Shown here in pieces: positions 18,386 through 27,287 of a DNA stretch of 59,620 bases. Location: assembly GCA_902461935.1 (NCBI GenBank), contig CABPZP010000009.1:1-59620 (forward strand), in the 5' to 3' direction. The stretch's first letter is position 1, and every line of letters begins with the position of its first letter. Source of the DNA: Merdicola sp905200315 (GTDB taxonomy: Bacteria > Bacillota > Clostridia > TANB77 > CAG-508). Below the pieces are notes generated by a model that made no database searches, was not told the origin of the DNA, and saw only the letters and a list, made by a program, of their open reading frames with translations. A program made the position numbers and the translations under genes.

Positions 18386-19660
18386 TTAATCGTACCATTC
18401 TAATTCCCAGTCTACTACTCTTACTGTGTCTCCTTCTTTTACACCTGCTTTTTTAAGTGCTGCATTTACTCCTAATGCATCTAAATTCTTTTGGAAATAG
18501 TACATAGATTCATTGTCTTCTAAGTTTACTCTTGACATTAATCGTTGTACTGAAGGTCCATCTACAACCCACATGTCTTTTTCTCTTGTTATTTCAAATC
18601 CTTCTTTTTCTTCTTCAAGAGTATATACTTTTCTATCTTCATAATCTATTAATTCTTCTTTTGGAAGTTCTTTTAATTCTTTAGCAACAACGTCCATTAA
18701 TTCGTCTACACCTTGTTTTGTTGCTGCTGATATTTTATATATTTCTAAGTTTTCTTTTTTAGCTAATTTTTCTAATTCTTTATATAAACTTTCATCTTGC
18801 ATACTATCTATTTTGTTTGCAACTATAATTTGTTTTCTTGATGCTAATTTTTCACTATATTTTTTAAGTTCTGCATTTATAGCATAAAAATCTTCTACTG
18901 GATTTCTTCCTTCCATTCCTGAAACATCTATAATATGCAATAATAGTCGTGTTCTTTCAACATGTCTTAAAAATTGTATTCCAAGTCCTACTCCCTCGCT
19001 AGCGCCTTCTATAATTCCTGGAATATCTGCCATTACAAAGCTATCTCCGTGTTTTGTTTTTACAACTCCTAAATTTGGTTCTAATGTAGTAAAGTGATAT
19101 GCTGCTATTTTTGGTTTTGCAGAAGATACAACAGATAAAAGTGTTGATTTTCCTACACTTGGAAATCCTAGCAATCCTACATCTGCTAATAGTTTTAACT
19201 CTAAAATTAGTTCTTTTTCAATTCCTTTTTCTCCACCTTGTGCAAAATGAGGAGCTTGTCTCGTAGCTGTGGCAAAGTGTGAATTTCCTTTTCCACCTCT
19301 TCCTCCTGGCAATACAAGTTCTTGTTGACCTATTTCAGATAAATCTGCTACAACTTGTCCTGTTTGAGCATCTTTTATAATTGTTCCTCTTGGTACCTTT
19401 ATATAAATACTTTCTCCGCTCTTTCCATAACAATTTGAACCACTACCATTTTCGCCATTTTGAGCTTTAAATTTTTTCTTAAATCTGAAATCTACTAAGG
19501 TATTTGAGTCTGGATCAACAACAAAATATACATTTCCGCCTTTTCCTCCATCTCCACCGTCTGGTCCACCGGCAGCAACATATTTTTCTCTTCTAAAAGT
19601 TGCTGCACCATTTCCTCCATCACCAGATTTTACTGTTATTTTTGCATAATCTGTAAACAT
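18386..19660 (-). CDS. obgE: GTPase ObgE/CgtA
   Basis: Essential GTPase of late 50S ribosome assembly and stress signalling. 424 residues: a glycine-rich Obg fold (AKITVKSGDGGNGAATFRRE), a G domain with Walker A GFPSVGKSTLL, DIPGIIEGA and NKID, and the C-terminal OCT domain found in Gram-positive Obg, ending VRVVDWELEWYD. It lies 15 nt downstream of trpS and is probably co-transcribed with it. Confidence 0.97.
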   Translation of the reverse strand: MFTDYAKITVKSGDGGNGAATFRREKYVAAGGPDGGDGGKGGNVYFVVDPDSNTLVDFRFKKKFKAQNGENGSGSNCYGKSGESIYIKVPRGTIIKDAQTGQVVADLSEIGQQELVLPGGRGGKGNSHFATATRQAPHFAQGGEKGIEKELILELKLLADVGLLGFPSVGKSTLLSVVSSAKPKIAAYHFTTLEPNLGVVKTKHGDSFVMADIPGIIEGASEGVGLGIQFLRHVERTRLLLHIIDVSGMEGRNPVEDFYAINAELKKYSEKLASRKQIIVANKIDSMQDESLYKELEKLAKKENLEIYKISAATKQGVDELMDVVAKELKELPKEELIDYEDRKVYTLEEEKEGFEITREKDMWVVDGPSVQRLMSRVNLEDNESMYYFQKNLDALGVNAALKKAGVKEGDTVRVVDWELEWYD

Positions 19661-19674
19661 ATACCTCTCCTTTC

Positions 19675-20686
19675 TTAATCAAAATAATTTAACTTCATGG
19701 CCTCCTTAATTCTTGCCATATTTTCTTTTGCTATTTCTCTTGCATGTTTAGTTCCATCTATTAAAATTTCACGTACTAATTCTGGTCTCTCTTCATAATA
19801 TCTTCTTTTTTCTCTAATTGGTTCTAATTCTGCAATTATATTTTTTATTAATTCTTTTTTACAAGCAACACATCCACGTTTCCCTGCTCTACATTCTTCC
19901 ATTACTGCGTTTAATTCCTCTTCATTTTTGGTAAATAACTTATGATAATATGAAACCATACATATATCAGGATTTCCTGGATCATCTTTTTTTATTCTTG
20001 CAGGGTCTGTTACAGCACTCATAACTTTTCTAGCTATTTCTTCATCTGAGTCTGATAAATATATAGCATTTCCTAAAGATTTCCCCATTTTTTCATTTCC
20101 GTCTAATCCTTTTATTCTTTTAGCATTTGATAAAACTGCTTTTGGTTCTAATAATGTTTCTCCATATATACTATTAAATTTTCTTACAATTTCTCTACAT
20201 TGTTCAATTAGAGGAAGTTGGTCTTCTCCAACTGGTACTATTGTTCCGTTTAATGCTGTAATATCGGCAGCTTGGCTAACTGGATACCCTAAAAATCCAT
20301 ATGTAACACTTTCTCCAAATAATTCTCTTTTTTGTGCAATTTCTGTTTTTACTGTTGGATTTCTTTGTAATCTTGAAACTGTAACTAAATTAGAATAAAA
20401 AACTGTAAGCTCTGCAACTTCTGGAATCATAGATTGTAAGTAAATTGTAGCTTTGTTAGGGTCTACTCCCACTGCTAAGTTATCCATTACAATTTCTTTA
20501 ACATTTCTTTGAACTTTTTCTGGATTATTAAAATTATCTGTTAAAGCTTGTACATCTGCAACAAGTACAAAAGTTTCGTATTCATCTTGTAATTTTACTC
20601 TATTTTGTAATGACCCAAAATAATGTCCTATATGTAATCTTCCTGTTGGTCTATCTCCGAGTTACAATTCTATCTTTCTTTTCCAT
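19675..20686 (-). CDS. trpS: Tryptophanyl-tRNA synthetase, apparent +1 frameshift at 20659
   Basis: Class I synthetase that charges tRNA-Trp. The ATG at 20686 (MEKKDRIVT) follows AGGAGAA. After nine codons one extra C at 20659 shifts the frame; removing it restores GDRPTGRLHIGHYFGSLQ, the HIGH-motif segment, and a 336-residue protein of normal length with KMGKSLGNAI (KMSKS loop). In the unshifted frame a stop follows two codons later, so without frameshifting or a second gene copy the cell would lack this essential enzyme. Same insertion form as in uvrB and the V-ATPase genes. Confidence 0.95.
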
Positions 20687-20744
20687 AATTATTCTCCTTT
20701 ACACGCGTACTATTATACCATTTTTTATTGATATTATCAACTTT

Positions 20745-21302
20745 TTAAATATCATACAAATATGTAGCTTCTAAATCTGCTTCGTGTAATAATAATGCAA
20801 GTGGATATTTTTTAAAAGCTGCTCCTAATGTATTATATTGTTCTTTTGGTTCTGTAAACCCCATATGCCAACGAATACAATATTTTTCCTCTGGAGTAAG
20901 TTTTAAATATTCTGTAATCATCATAACAGATTTTTCTCCGTGTCCATAAGGAATTGTATCATCTACAGTATAATAAGGAACCTTTTCCCATTCTCCTCTA
21001 GCATTCTTTGCATTTCTGTAATCTACTTTATAAAAATTAACCTTACAAATATCGTGTAATAAAGCAATAATTTTAATTGTATCTTCAGTTGCTCCAACAT
21101 CTTCTATACAATTTGCAACTTTATGCTTTAAAATTTCATAAACCTTCATACTATGTTCTAATAAACCACCCTCATAAGAGCCATGAAACCTTGTACTAGC
21201 AGGTGCTTTAAAAAAATCTGTTTTATTTTCAATAAAATCTAATAAATCACTCATTCCATCTCTATTAACACTTCTTAATAAATTTAAAAATTCTTCTCTC
21301 AT
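20745..21302 (-). CDS. HD-domain hydrolase
   Basis: 185 residues. HD phosphohydrolase fold with LLEHSMKVYEIL, the metal-binding IIALLHDICKVNFYK and a third histidine region YGHGEKSVMMI. Related clostridial proteins are annotated as HD family hydrolases (YhaM C-terminal-like). Substrate unknown. It lies upstream of trpS on the same strand. Confidence 0.8.
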   Translation of the reverse strand: MREEFLNLLRSVNRDGMSDLLDFIENKTDFFKAPASTRFHGSYEGGLLEHSMKVYEILKHKVANCIEDVGATEDTIKIIALLHDICKVNFYKVDYRNAKNARGEWEKVPYYTVDDTIPYGHGEKSVMMITEYLKLTPEEKYCIRWHMGFTEPKEQYNTLGAAFKKYPLALLLHEADLEATYLYDI

Positions 21303-21380
21303 AACTAAATCTCCTATCTAAAAATCTACAAATATTCTACAACAACACGCAAAAAATAGCAACATATAATTAATTCAAAA

Positions 21381-21607
21381 GAGTACAAGTATATTTGTTT
21401 TAAAATACCGCGTAAGCGACCAAACGAGCAGATTTATTCTGCGAGTGCGATTTGGAGCAATCTTCATTTTATTAATTTATATATTAGTAATGTAAATATA
21501 TAAATTAATTTAATAAAAAAAGTAATTGCATGTTAAATGGTCAATAGACCATTCTAAAATCCGAAGATTGCGACACCAAGGTATAAAAAACAATATACTT
21601 GTACTCC
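21381..21607. repeat. Large structured interspersed repeat, copy 2 (inverted)
   Basis: Inverted relative to copy 1 (11198-11440). Its own ends are inverted repeats (GAGTACAAGTATATTTG and its near complement at 21591-21607). It has GCAGATTTATTCTGC where copy 1 has GCAAATTTATTTTGC, a compensatory A-T to G-C change. The internal palindrome here is AATGGTCAATAGACCATT. Confidence 0.75.
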
Positions 21608-21630
21608 TTTTATTTATTATAAATTTTCAA

Positions 21631-22422
21631 TTATAATTCTATTTTGTTTATTGTTATTTTTTGTCCTAGTAGTTTTTCTGCTACGTTTATGAAGTTGCAT
21701 TCTGTGTCTGTTAGGTTTATTTGGTATTTTCCTTTGTGTTCTTTTTGGTTTTCTAGTTGATTTTCTTTTAAATATTTTTCTAGGTATTTTGCCATTTGTA
21801 CTCCTGTGTTTATGGTTTCTATTTTTTCTCCTAATTCTTCTTTTATTAGTTTTTCAAATAATGGGTAGTGTGTACATCCTAGTATTAATTTTTCTATTTT
21901 TGTATTTTTAAATTCTTTCATATATTCTTTTATTGCTGCTTTGGCTACTTGGTTTTGTGTCCATCCTTCTTCTGCCATTGATGCTAGTAGTGGTGTTTCT
22001 ATTGATATTGTTTCTATATTATTGTTCTTTTGTTTTATTTGTTTTTCCCATTCTCCGCTTCTTATTGTTCCTTTGGTGGCTATTATTCCTACTCTCTTTG
22101 TATCTTCTTTTATGCAGTTTTCTATCGTTGGCTCTATTATTCCAATAATTGGTATTTTATATATTTTTCTAAGTTCTTCTAATGCTTGGCTTGTTGCTGT
22201 TCCACATGCTATTACAATTAGTTTTACATCTTGCAATATTAAGTAATTTACAATTTGTTTTGATATTGATATTATACTTTCTTTTGATTTATTTCCAAAA
22301 GGAAATCTTTTAGTATCTCCTATGTATATTATATCTTCACTTGGAAGTTGTTTTATTATTTCAGAAAATACTGTTAGTCCACCTACTCCTGAATCAAATA
22401 CACCTATTTTTCTATTGTCCAT
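21631..22422 (-). CDS. murI: Glutamate racemase
   Basis: Makes D-glutamate for peptidoglycan. 263 residues, normal length, with IGVFDSGVGGLTVFSEI, the first catalytic cysteine in VIACGTATSQA and the second in LILGCTHYPLFEKLI. The C-terminus ends KLLGQKITINKIEL. It lies downstream of a structured repeat and has no obvious operon partner. Confidence 0.95.
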   Translation of the reverse strand: MDNRKIGVFDSGVGGLTVFSEIIKQLPSEDIIYIGDTKRFPFGNKSKESIISISKQIVNYLILQDVKLIVIACGTATSQALEELRKIYKIPIIGIIEPTIENCIKEDTKRVGIIATKGTIRSGEWEKQIKQKNNNIETISIETPLLASMAEEGWTQNQVAKAAIKEYMKEFKNTKIEKLILGCTHYPLFEKLIKEELGEKIETINTGVQMAKYLEKYLKENQLENQKEHKGKYQINLTDTECNFINVAEKLLGQKITINKIEL

Positions 22423-22545
22423 TTTTGCCTCCGTCTTTTACTTATTAATTATATTTTTATATAATACCAAATATTAACACTTTTTTCAAGAAATCATAAA
22501 ATATATTAGGCGAAAGCTAAATTATTTTTGAAAGGAAACGATAAT

Positions 22546-23004
22546 ATGGATATGGAATGCGATAAAAAAATGTGCCCTATAATTAATGTTGATGGTTTCA
22601 TCGAGAAAGGAAAACAATTTGATTTAGATATTACTTTACCAGATGATAACAGAGATGTTATTTATGGAGTTATTAAAGATTGTTACAGAGAGCCAGTTTG
22701 TGACGCTGTTGTTAAATTAATTGAAGTTGTTAAACATTGCGGAAAAGAAGAACATTTACCTGTTTCTCATACTTTTACAGATAAAGATGGAAGCTTTGTT
22801 TTTGGACCATTATGTCCTGGTAAAGAATATGAAGTTCAAATATGGGCTAACAAAGTAAAAAATTATAAAATTTGTGCTGGATGCAAACGTGAAGGAAAAT
22901 GTTTAAAAGGTGTTAAAATTGAATGTTGTAATTATACAAAACCATGTGACAAACCTTGCAATAAACCATGCGACAGAGATTTTTCAGATAAATGTTGTGA
23001 GTAA
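22546..23004 (+). CDS. Cys-rich carboxypeptidase-regulatory-like (beta-sandwich) protein
   Basis: 152 residues from the ATG at 22546 behind GAAAGGAAACG. The central part (VIYGVIKDCYREPVCDAVVK through DKDGSFVFGPLCPGKEYEVQ) looks like a carboxypeptidase regulatory-like/SdrD-type beta sandwich. It is followed by a Cys-rich segment and a short tail repeat (KPCDKPCNKPCDRD) ending KCCE. No signal peptide. Similar clostridial proteins are uncharacterised; the cysteine spacing suggests metal binding or cross-linking, for example in spore layers, but that is inference. Confidence 0.65.
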   Translation: MDMECDKKMCPIINVDGFIEKGKQFDLDITLPDDNRDVIYGVIKDCYREPVCDAVVKLIEVVKHCGKEEHLPVSHTFTDKDGSFVFGPLCPGKEYEVQIWANKVKNYKICAGCKREGKCLKGVKIECCNYTKPCDKPCNKPCDRDFSDKCCE

Positions 23005-23047
23005 AAAATGTAAAAGGCGACTGCTATTGTCGCCTTTTACATTTTTT
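23005..23047 (+). terminator. Terminator built from a GGCGAC/GTCGCC palindrome
   Basis: 17-bp stem AAAATGTAAAAGGCGAC, loop TGCTATT, complementary arm, then a T run. The GGCGAC...GTCGCC core resembles the dispersed palindrome family. Confidence 0.88.
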
Positions 23048-23050
23048 ATT

Positions 23051-26000
23051 TTATGCCTTTTTTGATTTTTTATCTGGTTTTATTTCATAGGTATCTACTG
23101 CTGTATTTAGTAATTGTTCGTATTCTATTTCTTTTCCAAATTCTATTATTAATTCTTGTTTATTTAGTTTGTCTTTTAATTCTGTTATTTCTATAACATT
23201 ATTTTTCTTTGAGTTGTTCTTTGTTTTTCTTGTTTTTGAAAGACGTGTTGTTTGCGATAATTTTTCTGCCATTTTATCATATTTTGTATTTATCTTTTTA
23301 AGTTCTTTCATAATTTCTTTTATTGCTACAGTATTATCTATTTTTTCTAGTTTTTTATCATTTTCTTTTTTCATCTTTTCTATCATTTTGTTTATTCTTT
23401 CTTCAGTTTTATCATTTGTTATTGCTTTTTCTAAACTTTGAACTTTTTCATATTTTCTGTTTAGATTTTGCATTTCTATTATTAAATTATTTAGTTCTCT
23501 TGTGTTATCTAGTTGCCTTATTCTTCTATCTTGTTCTTCTTGTAATTCGTTTAATCTTTCACTTAACCTTATTTCTGTTTCGTCTTTATTAATTAAATTT
23601 TCTATATTTTCTAGGTTTTTATATTTTTCGTTTAGTCTTTGCATTTGAATTACCAAATTATTTAAGGCCTTATTACTATTTAACATTTCTATTTTTCTAT
23701 TTTGCTCTGTTTGCATTTCTTTTATTTTCTCTATTATTGAGGCTTCTGTTTTATCGTTTGTTATTATATTTTCTAGGTTCTCTATGTTTTTATATTTCTC
23801 GTTTAGTTCTTGTATTTGTTTTGTTATATTGTTTAATTCTTCGCTCTTATCTAATTTTTCTATTTTTCCATTTTGTTCTGTTTGCATTTCATTTATTTTT
23901 TCTATTATTGAGGCTTCTGTTTTATCGTTTGTTATTATATTTTCTAGGTTCTCTATGTTTTTATATTTCTCGTTTAGTTCTTGTATTTGTTTTGTTATAT
24001 TGTTTAATTCTTCGCTCTTATCTAATTTTTCTATTTTTCCATTTTGTTCTGTTTTTATTTCATCTATTTTTCTTATTATTACTTCTTGAGAATTATTATT
24101 TTTTATTAGTTTTTCAATGTTTTCAATATCTTCATATTTATTATTTATTTTTTGCATTTGAATTACTAAATTATTTAATACTTTGCTACTGTCTAAGCCT
24201 TTTAGTTTTTCATCCTGTTCATTTTTCATTTCATCTATTTTGTTTACAATATTTTCTTGTGTTTCGTCATTTTTTATTGATTGTTCAATATCATTTATTC
24301 TATTAATTATGTTCTCTATGCTCTCTTTATTATCTAGTTCTTGAAGCTTTTTATTTATAATTTCTTCTGTATTTCCTGTTGTTTTCTTTAATTCATCTAT
24401 TAATTCATTTTTTACTATATCATTTTTAATTTTTTCGGCTAAAGCATTTTTGTCTAATTCATTTTCATATACTTTTTTTACCTCTTCTACAATTTTATTA
24501 TAATTATTTAAAGTTAAATCTGGTATTTCTAAAAGTAAATCCTCTAAATCTTCTATTCTTTTACTCAAAGCTTCTAATCTTGTGTCATTTTCTGATATAT
24601 TTTTTTCTTCGTGCTTTTCTTCTATTTCTTCTCTTCTATTTTCTATTAATTCAGATACTGTTTTAGGTTCTATATTAATTTTTTCTTCTATATTTTCAAT
24701 ATTTCCATAGTAGTATCCTTTTCCATATTCTTTTCTTTTTAATTCTTTTTTATTTAATATTGCACCTATAATATTTCCATTAGCATTTTTTATTAATTTT
24801 ACTATATGTTTTAAATCTTCTATTTTTGTTTTTTTGCTTTCTGTAACAATAATTGTTTCATCTACAATACTTGAAACAGGTATACTATCTGAAACTAAAT
24901 TACATGGCGTTCCATCTATAATAACAATATCGTATATGTTTTTTAGCATTTTTATTAATTGTTCCATTTTTGATGATAATAATAATTCAGAAGGATTTGG
25001 TGGAACTGCACCTATTGTAATAATATGTACCTTTGGAATTTTGGTTTCTCTTATATATTTTTCAAGTATTTTATAATTATTTTCTTCTAATTCATTTAAA
25101 CAATTAGATAATCCTAGTTTGTTATCTACACTAAACACTTGATGTTGTCTTCCTTTTCTCATATCACTATCTACAATTATTACATTTTTATTTGCTTGTG
25201 CATATGCAACTGCTATGTTTGATGTAATCCAGCTTTTTCCTTCTCCAGAATTGCAACTTGTAAATAATATAGACTTTGATATTTTGTTACCATTTGTAAA
25301 TTCTATATTTGTTCTAATTGTTTTAAAAGCCTCTGATATATTTGATTTTACATTAGCATTTACAATCAATTCTTCTTTTTCGTTACTTTTTGGCATTGTT
25401 CCTATTACATTCAAACCAGTGTAATCTTCTATATCTTGTTCTATTTTTATAGAAGTATCTAAAACATAAGAAATAAATATATATATTACAGAAGCTAATA
25501 TCCCTATCAATCCAAACAAAATAATATCTCTTATATGATTGATATTATAAGGGCTATCTTCTATAGAAGGTTTGTCGACAACTGTGACATTTTCAATATT
25601 ATATATATTTTTTATTTCTTGTATGAAAACATTATTAAGTTCTTCAGCTATTTTTTGTGCTTCGTCTGCATTTTCATTTATAACATCTACTTTTATTAGT
25701 TGTGTATCTTCAACTTCATCTACTTTTATATTTTTACTTAATTGTTCTATTGTATCTTCTATCTGTAAGTTTTGCCTAACTTTTTCTAATACATTATTAC
25801 TCGTTATAATATTTCCATATGTAGTAAGTAAGCTTTTATTTAAAGTTACATCATTTTGCGTAACTTTAGAATTTTTTTCACTTGAATTTTTACTCACTAA
25901 TAAAATAGTTGAACTTGATTTATATTTAGGTTCAACAAAATTAAACGAATATATACACCCACCAATTATAAATAAAGTTATGATTACTATAATTGTTAAG

Positions 26001-26059
26001 GTGTTTTTCTTAAGTATACTAGTTAATCTTTTTAAATTAATTTTTTCCTTAATATCCAT
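23051..26059 (-). CDS. Wzz/bacterial tyrosine kinase fusion with very long coiled-coil tail
   Basis: 1002 residues. Residues 1-200 form a Wzz-type chain-length domain with transmembrane helices near 20-40 and 175-200. This is followed by a BY-kinase (CpsD/CapB) domain with Walker A CNSGEGKSW, Walker A' VIIVDSDMRKG and a tyrosine-rich patch (YGKGYYYGN). Then come ~500 residues of charged coiled coil built from ~57-residue units (NNITKQIQELNEKYKNIENL, TEASIIEKINEMQTEQNGKI). Two units are identical at DNA level for about 150 bp. Normal BY-kinases end shortly after the Tyr cluster. No wzx/wzy or glycosyltransferase cluster is adjacent. Confidence 0.82.
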   Translation of the reverse strand: MDIKEKINLKRLTSILKKNTLTIIVIITLFIIGGCIYSFNFVEPKYKSSSTILLVSKNSSEKNSKVTQNDVTLNKSLLTTYGNIITSNNVLEKVRQNLQIEDTIEQLSKNIKVDEVEDTQLIKVDVINENADEAQKIAEELNNVFIQEIKNIYNIENVTVVDKPSIEDSPYNINHIRDIILFGLIGILASVIYIFISYVLDTSIKIEQDIEDYTGLNVIGTMPKSNEKEELIVNANVKSNISEAFKTIRTNIEFTNGNKISKSILFTSCNSGEGKSWITSNIAVAYAQANKNVIIVDSDMRKGRQHQVFSVDNKLGLSNCLNELEENNYKILEKYIRETKIPKVHIITIGAVPPNPSELLLSSKMEQLIKMLKNIYDIVIIDGTPCNLVSDSIPVSSIVDETIIVTESKKTKIEDLKHIVKLIKNANGNIIGAILNKKELKRKEYGKGYYYGNIENIEEKINIEPKTVSELIENRREEIEEKHEEKNISENDTRLEALSKRIEDLEDLLLEIPDLTLNNYNKIVEEVKKVYENELDKNALAEKIKNDIVKNELIDELKKTTGNTEEIINKKLQELDNKESIENIINRINDIEQSIKNDETQENIVNKIDEMKNEQDEKLKGLDSSKVLNNLVIQMQKINNKYEDIENIEKLIKNNNSQEVIIRKIDEIKTEQNGKIEKLDKSEELNNITKQIQELNEKYKNIENLENIITNDKTEASIIEKINEMQTEQNGKIEKLDKSEELNNITKQIQELNEKYKNIENLENIITNDKTEASIIEKIKEMQTEQNRKIEMLNSNKALNNLVIQMQRLNEKYKNLENIENLINKDETEIRLSERLNELQEEQDRRIRQLDNTRELNNLIIEMQNLNRKYEKVQSLEKAITNDKTEERINKMIEKMKKENDKKLEKIDNTVAIKEIMKELKKINTKYDKMAEKLSQTTRLSKTRKTKNNSKKNNVIEITELKDKLNKQELIIEFGKEIEYEQLLNTAVDTYEIKPDKKSKKA
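23731..24056. repeat. 171-bp tandem duplication inside the kinase coiled-coil tail
   Basis: Two direct copies (from 23731 and from 23902) identical over about 150 bp, including silent positions, so the duplication is recent. Flanking units are diverged relatives of the same 57-codon module. Confidence 0.85.
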
Positions 26060-26132
26060 ATTTCACCACCATTAACAACATTTTACCATATTTTATGTCA
26101 ATTTGCAAATTTTATGTAAATTAGTAACAAAA

Positions 26133-26164
26133 AAAACGCACATTGTATTATCAACGTACGTTTT
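26133..26164 (-). terminator. Rho-independent terminator of the metallopeptidase gene
   Basis: Minus-strand stem AAAACGTACGTTG / CAATGTGCGTTTT (two G-U pairs) followed by a T run. Confidence 0.75.
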
Positions 26165-26174
26165 TTTATTTTTA

Positions 26175-26870
26175 CTATGCTATAAATATTGCACACACTG
26201 CACAATATATTATTATTTTTATTATTTGTGTTAATAATAAACTATAGCAAGTGGCTTTTATCCCTAAATCATTTATTTCTGTATATTTTTTTACTATTAT
26301 TTCAATATTTCCCTTAGATGTTAGTTTATTTTCCTCAATATATTCTTTAGCTAAATATTTTGCATTTAGCATTGCATCTATTTCTAATATACTTCTGGTA
26401 AAAAAGTATATTATTGTCATAATTAATAGAATAGATACAAATAACATTCCATTTTTTATTATCTTTGTAAGCGTTAATATAATTATTGCTAAATATGCAA
26501 TTATAAATATATTTGAATATATAAAATTAAACCATAACATTTTTTTACTTTGCATAGAATGTAAACATTCATGTGCTATTGTTTGTACTCGTGTATATGT
26601 ATTATTTATATTTGCTATAGATATAGTATCATTTGCAATAAGATATAAACTTGTTTGACTATCTTTTGCTTCCTTTATTTTTGTATGTTTATTTCCAAGT
26701 TTATTTAATATATATTGACATATTTGAATATTACTTGGAAACCTTCTTACTAGTTCATCTAATACCTTATCGTTTCCTAGTTTTTTTATTTTTTTTAAAT
26801 CAAAACTTGCAACTATTGCTAACAATGCTAATACAGCTATTAATATAACTATTATTATAATATATTGCAT
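26175..26870 (-). CDS. Membrane zinc metallopeptidase-like protein
   Basis: 231 residues. An N-terminal transmembrane helix, an HEXXH zinc site in QTIAHECLHSMQ (about residue 100), two central transmembrane helices, EIDAMLNAKYLAKEY carrying the likely third zinc ligand, and a C-terminal transmembrane helix. The layout resembles YugP-type neutral zinc metallopeptidases but is divergent. Substrate unknown. Confidence 0.72.
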   Translation of the reverse strand: MQYIIIIVILIAVLALLAIVASFDLKKIKKLGNDKVLDELVRRFPSNIQICQYILNKLGNKHTKIKEAKDSQTSLYLIANDTISIANINNTYTRVQTIAHECLHSMQSKKMLWFNFIYSNIFIIAYLAIIILTLTKIIKNGMLFVSILLIMTIIYFFTRSILEIDAMLNAKYLAKEYIEENKLTSKGNIEIIVKKYTEINDLGIKATCYSLLLTQIIKIIIYCAVCAIFIA

Positions 26871-26891
26871 TTTTATCCCCTTTTATTTTCT

Positions 26892-27227
26892 TTATTTTAA
26901 AACATCTTTTATTGCATCACCTATAATTTTATTCACATCAGCAATTAATACACTAAATTTCATTTCTGTTTCAAAATATTCTTTTGCTTTTTCGTCTTTT
27001 AATAGTTCTGTATACATGTTTTGAATCTCTTGTGCTTTTTCTGCTGTTGGTTCTATTCCTTGTATTGTTAGCATTTGCATTTGTTGTCTTTTTTGTTCAA
27101 ATTCCTTTATTTTATTTTTTAATTCTATATTATTTTCTAATTCGTTTTTTATTTTTTTAAAACTTTCATATTCTTCACTAGATTTTATTTCTTCTGCTAA
27201 TTTATTCGCTGTATCATATACGTTCAT
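26892..27227 (-). CDS. YlbF/YmcA family regulator
   Basis: 111 residues from the ATG at 27227 behind AAAGGAAG. Helical YlbF-fold protein (VYDTANKLAEEIKSSEEYES, ending IIGDAIKDVLK). In Bacillus such proteins form the Y-complex that affects RNase Y-dependent mRNA maturation, sporulation and competence. The partner proteins are not in this window. Confidence 0.8.
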   Translation of the reverse strand: MNVYDTANKLAEEIKSSEEYESFKKIKNELENNIELKNKIKEFEQKRQQMQMLTIQGIEPTAEKAQEIQNMYTELLKDEKAKEYFETEMKFSVLIADVNKIIGDAIKDVLK

Positions 27228-27287
27228 TTTTCTACTTCCTTTCAAATTAATATACTAATTTTTATTTTGCAAAAATTGAAATTAATT

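Noticed and set aside
4262..20662. CGG reassigned to another amino acid or to stop
   Set aside because: Reassignment alone does not restore the frame; each site needs one base to be skipped or read as part of a four-base codon.
23737..24306. Plus-strand coding frame opposite the kinase repeats
   Set aside because: Leu/Phe-rich mirror of the coiled-coil repeats with no ribosome binding site; it is an antisense shadow.
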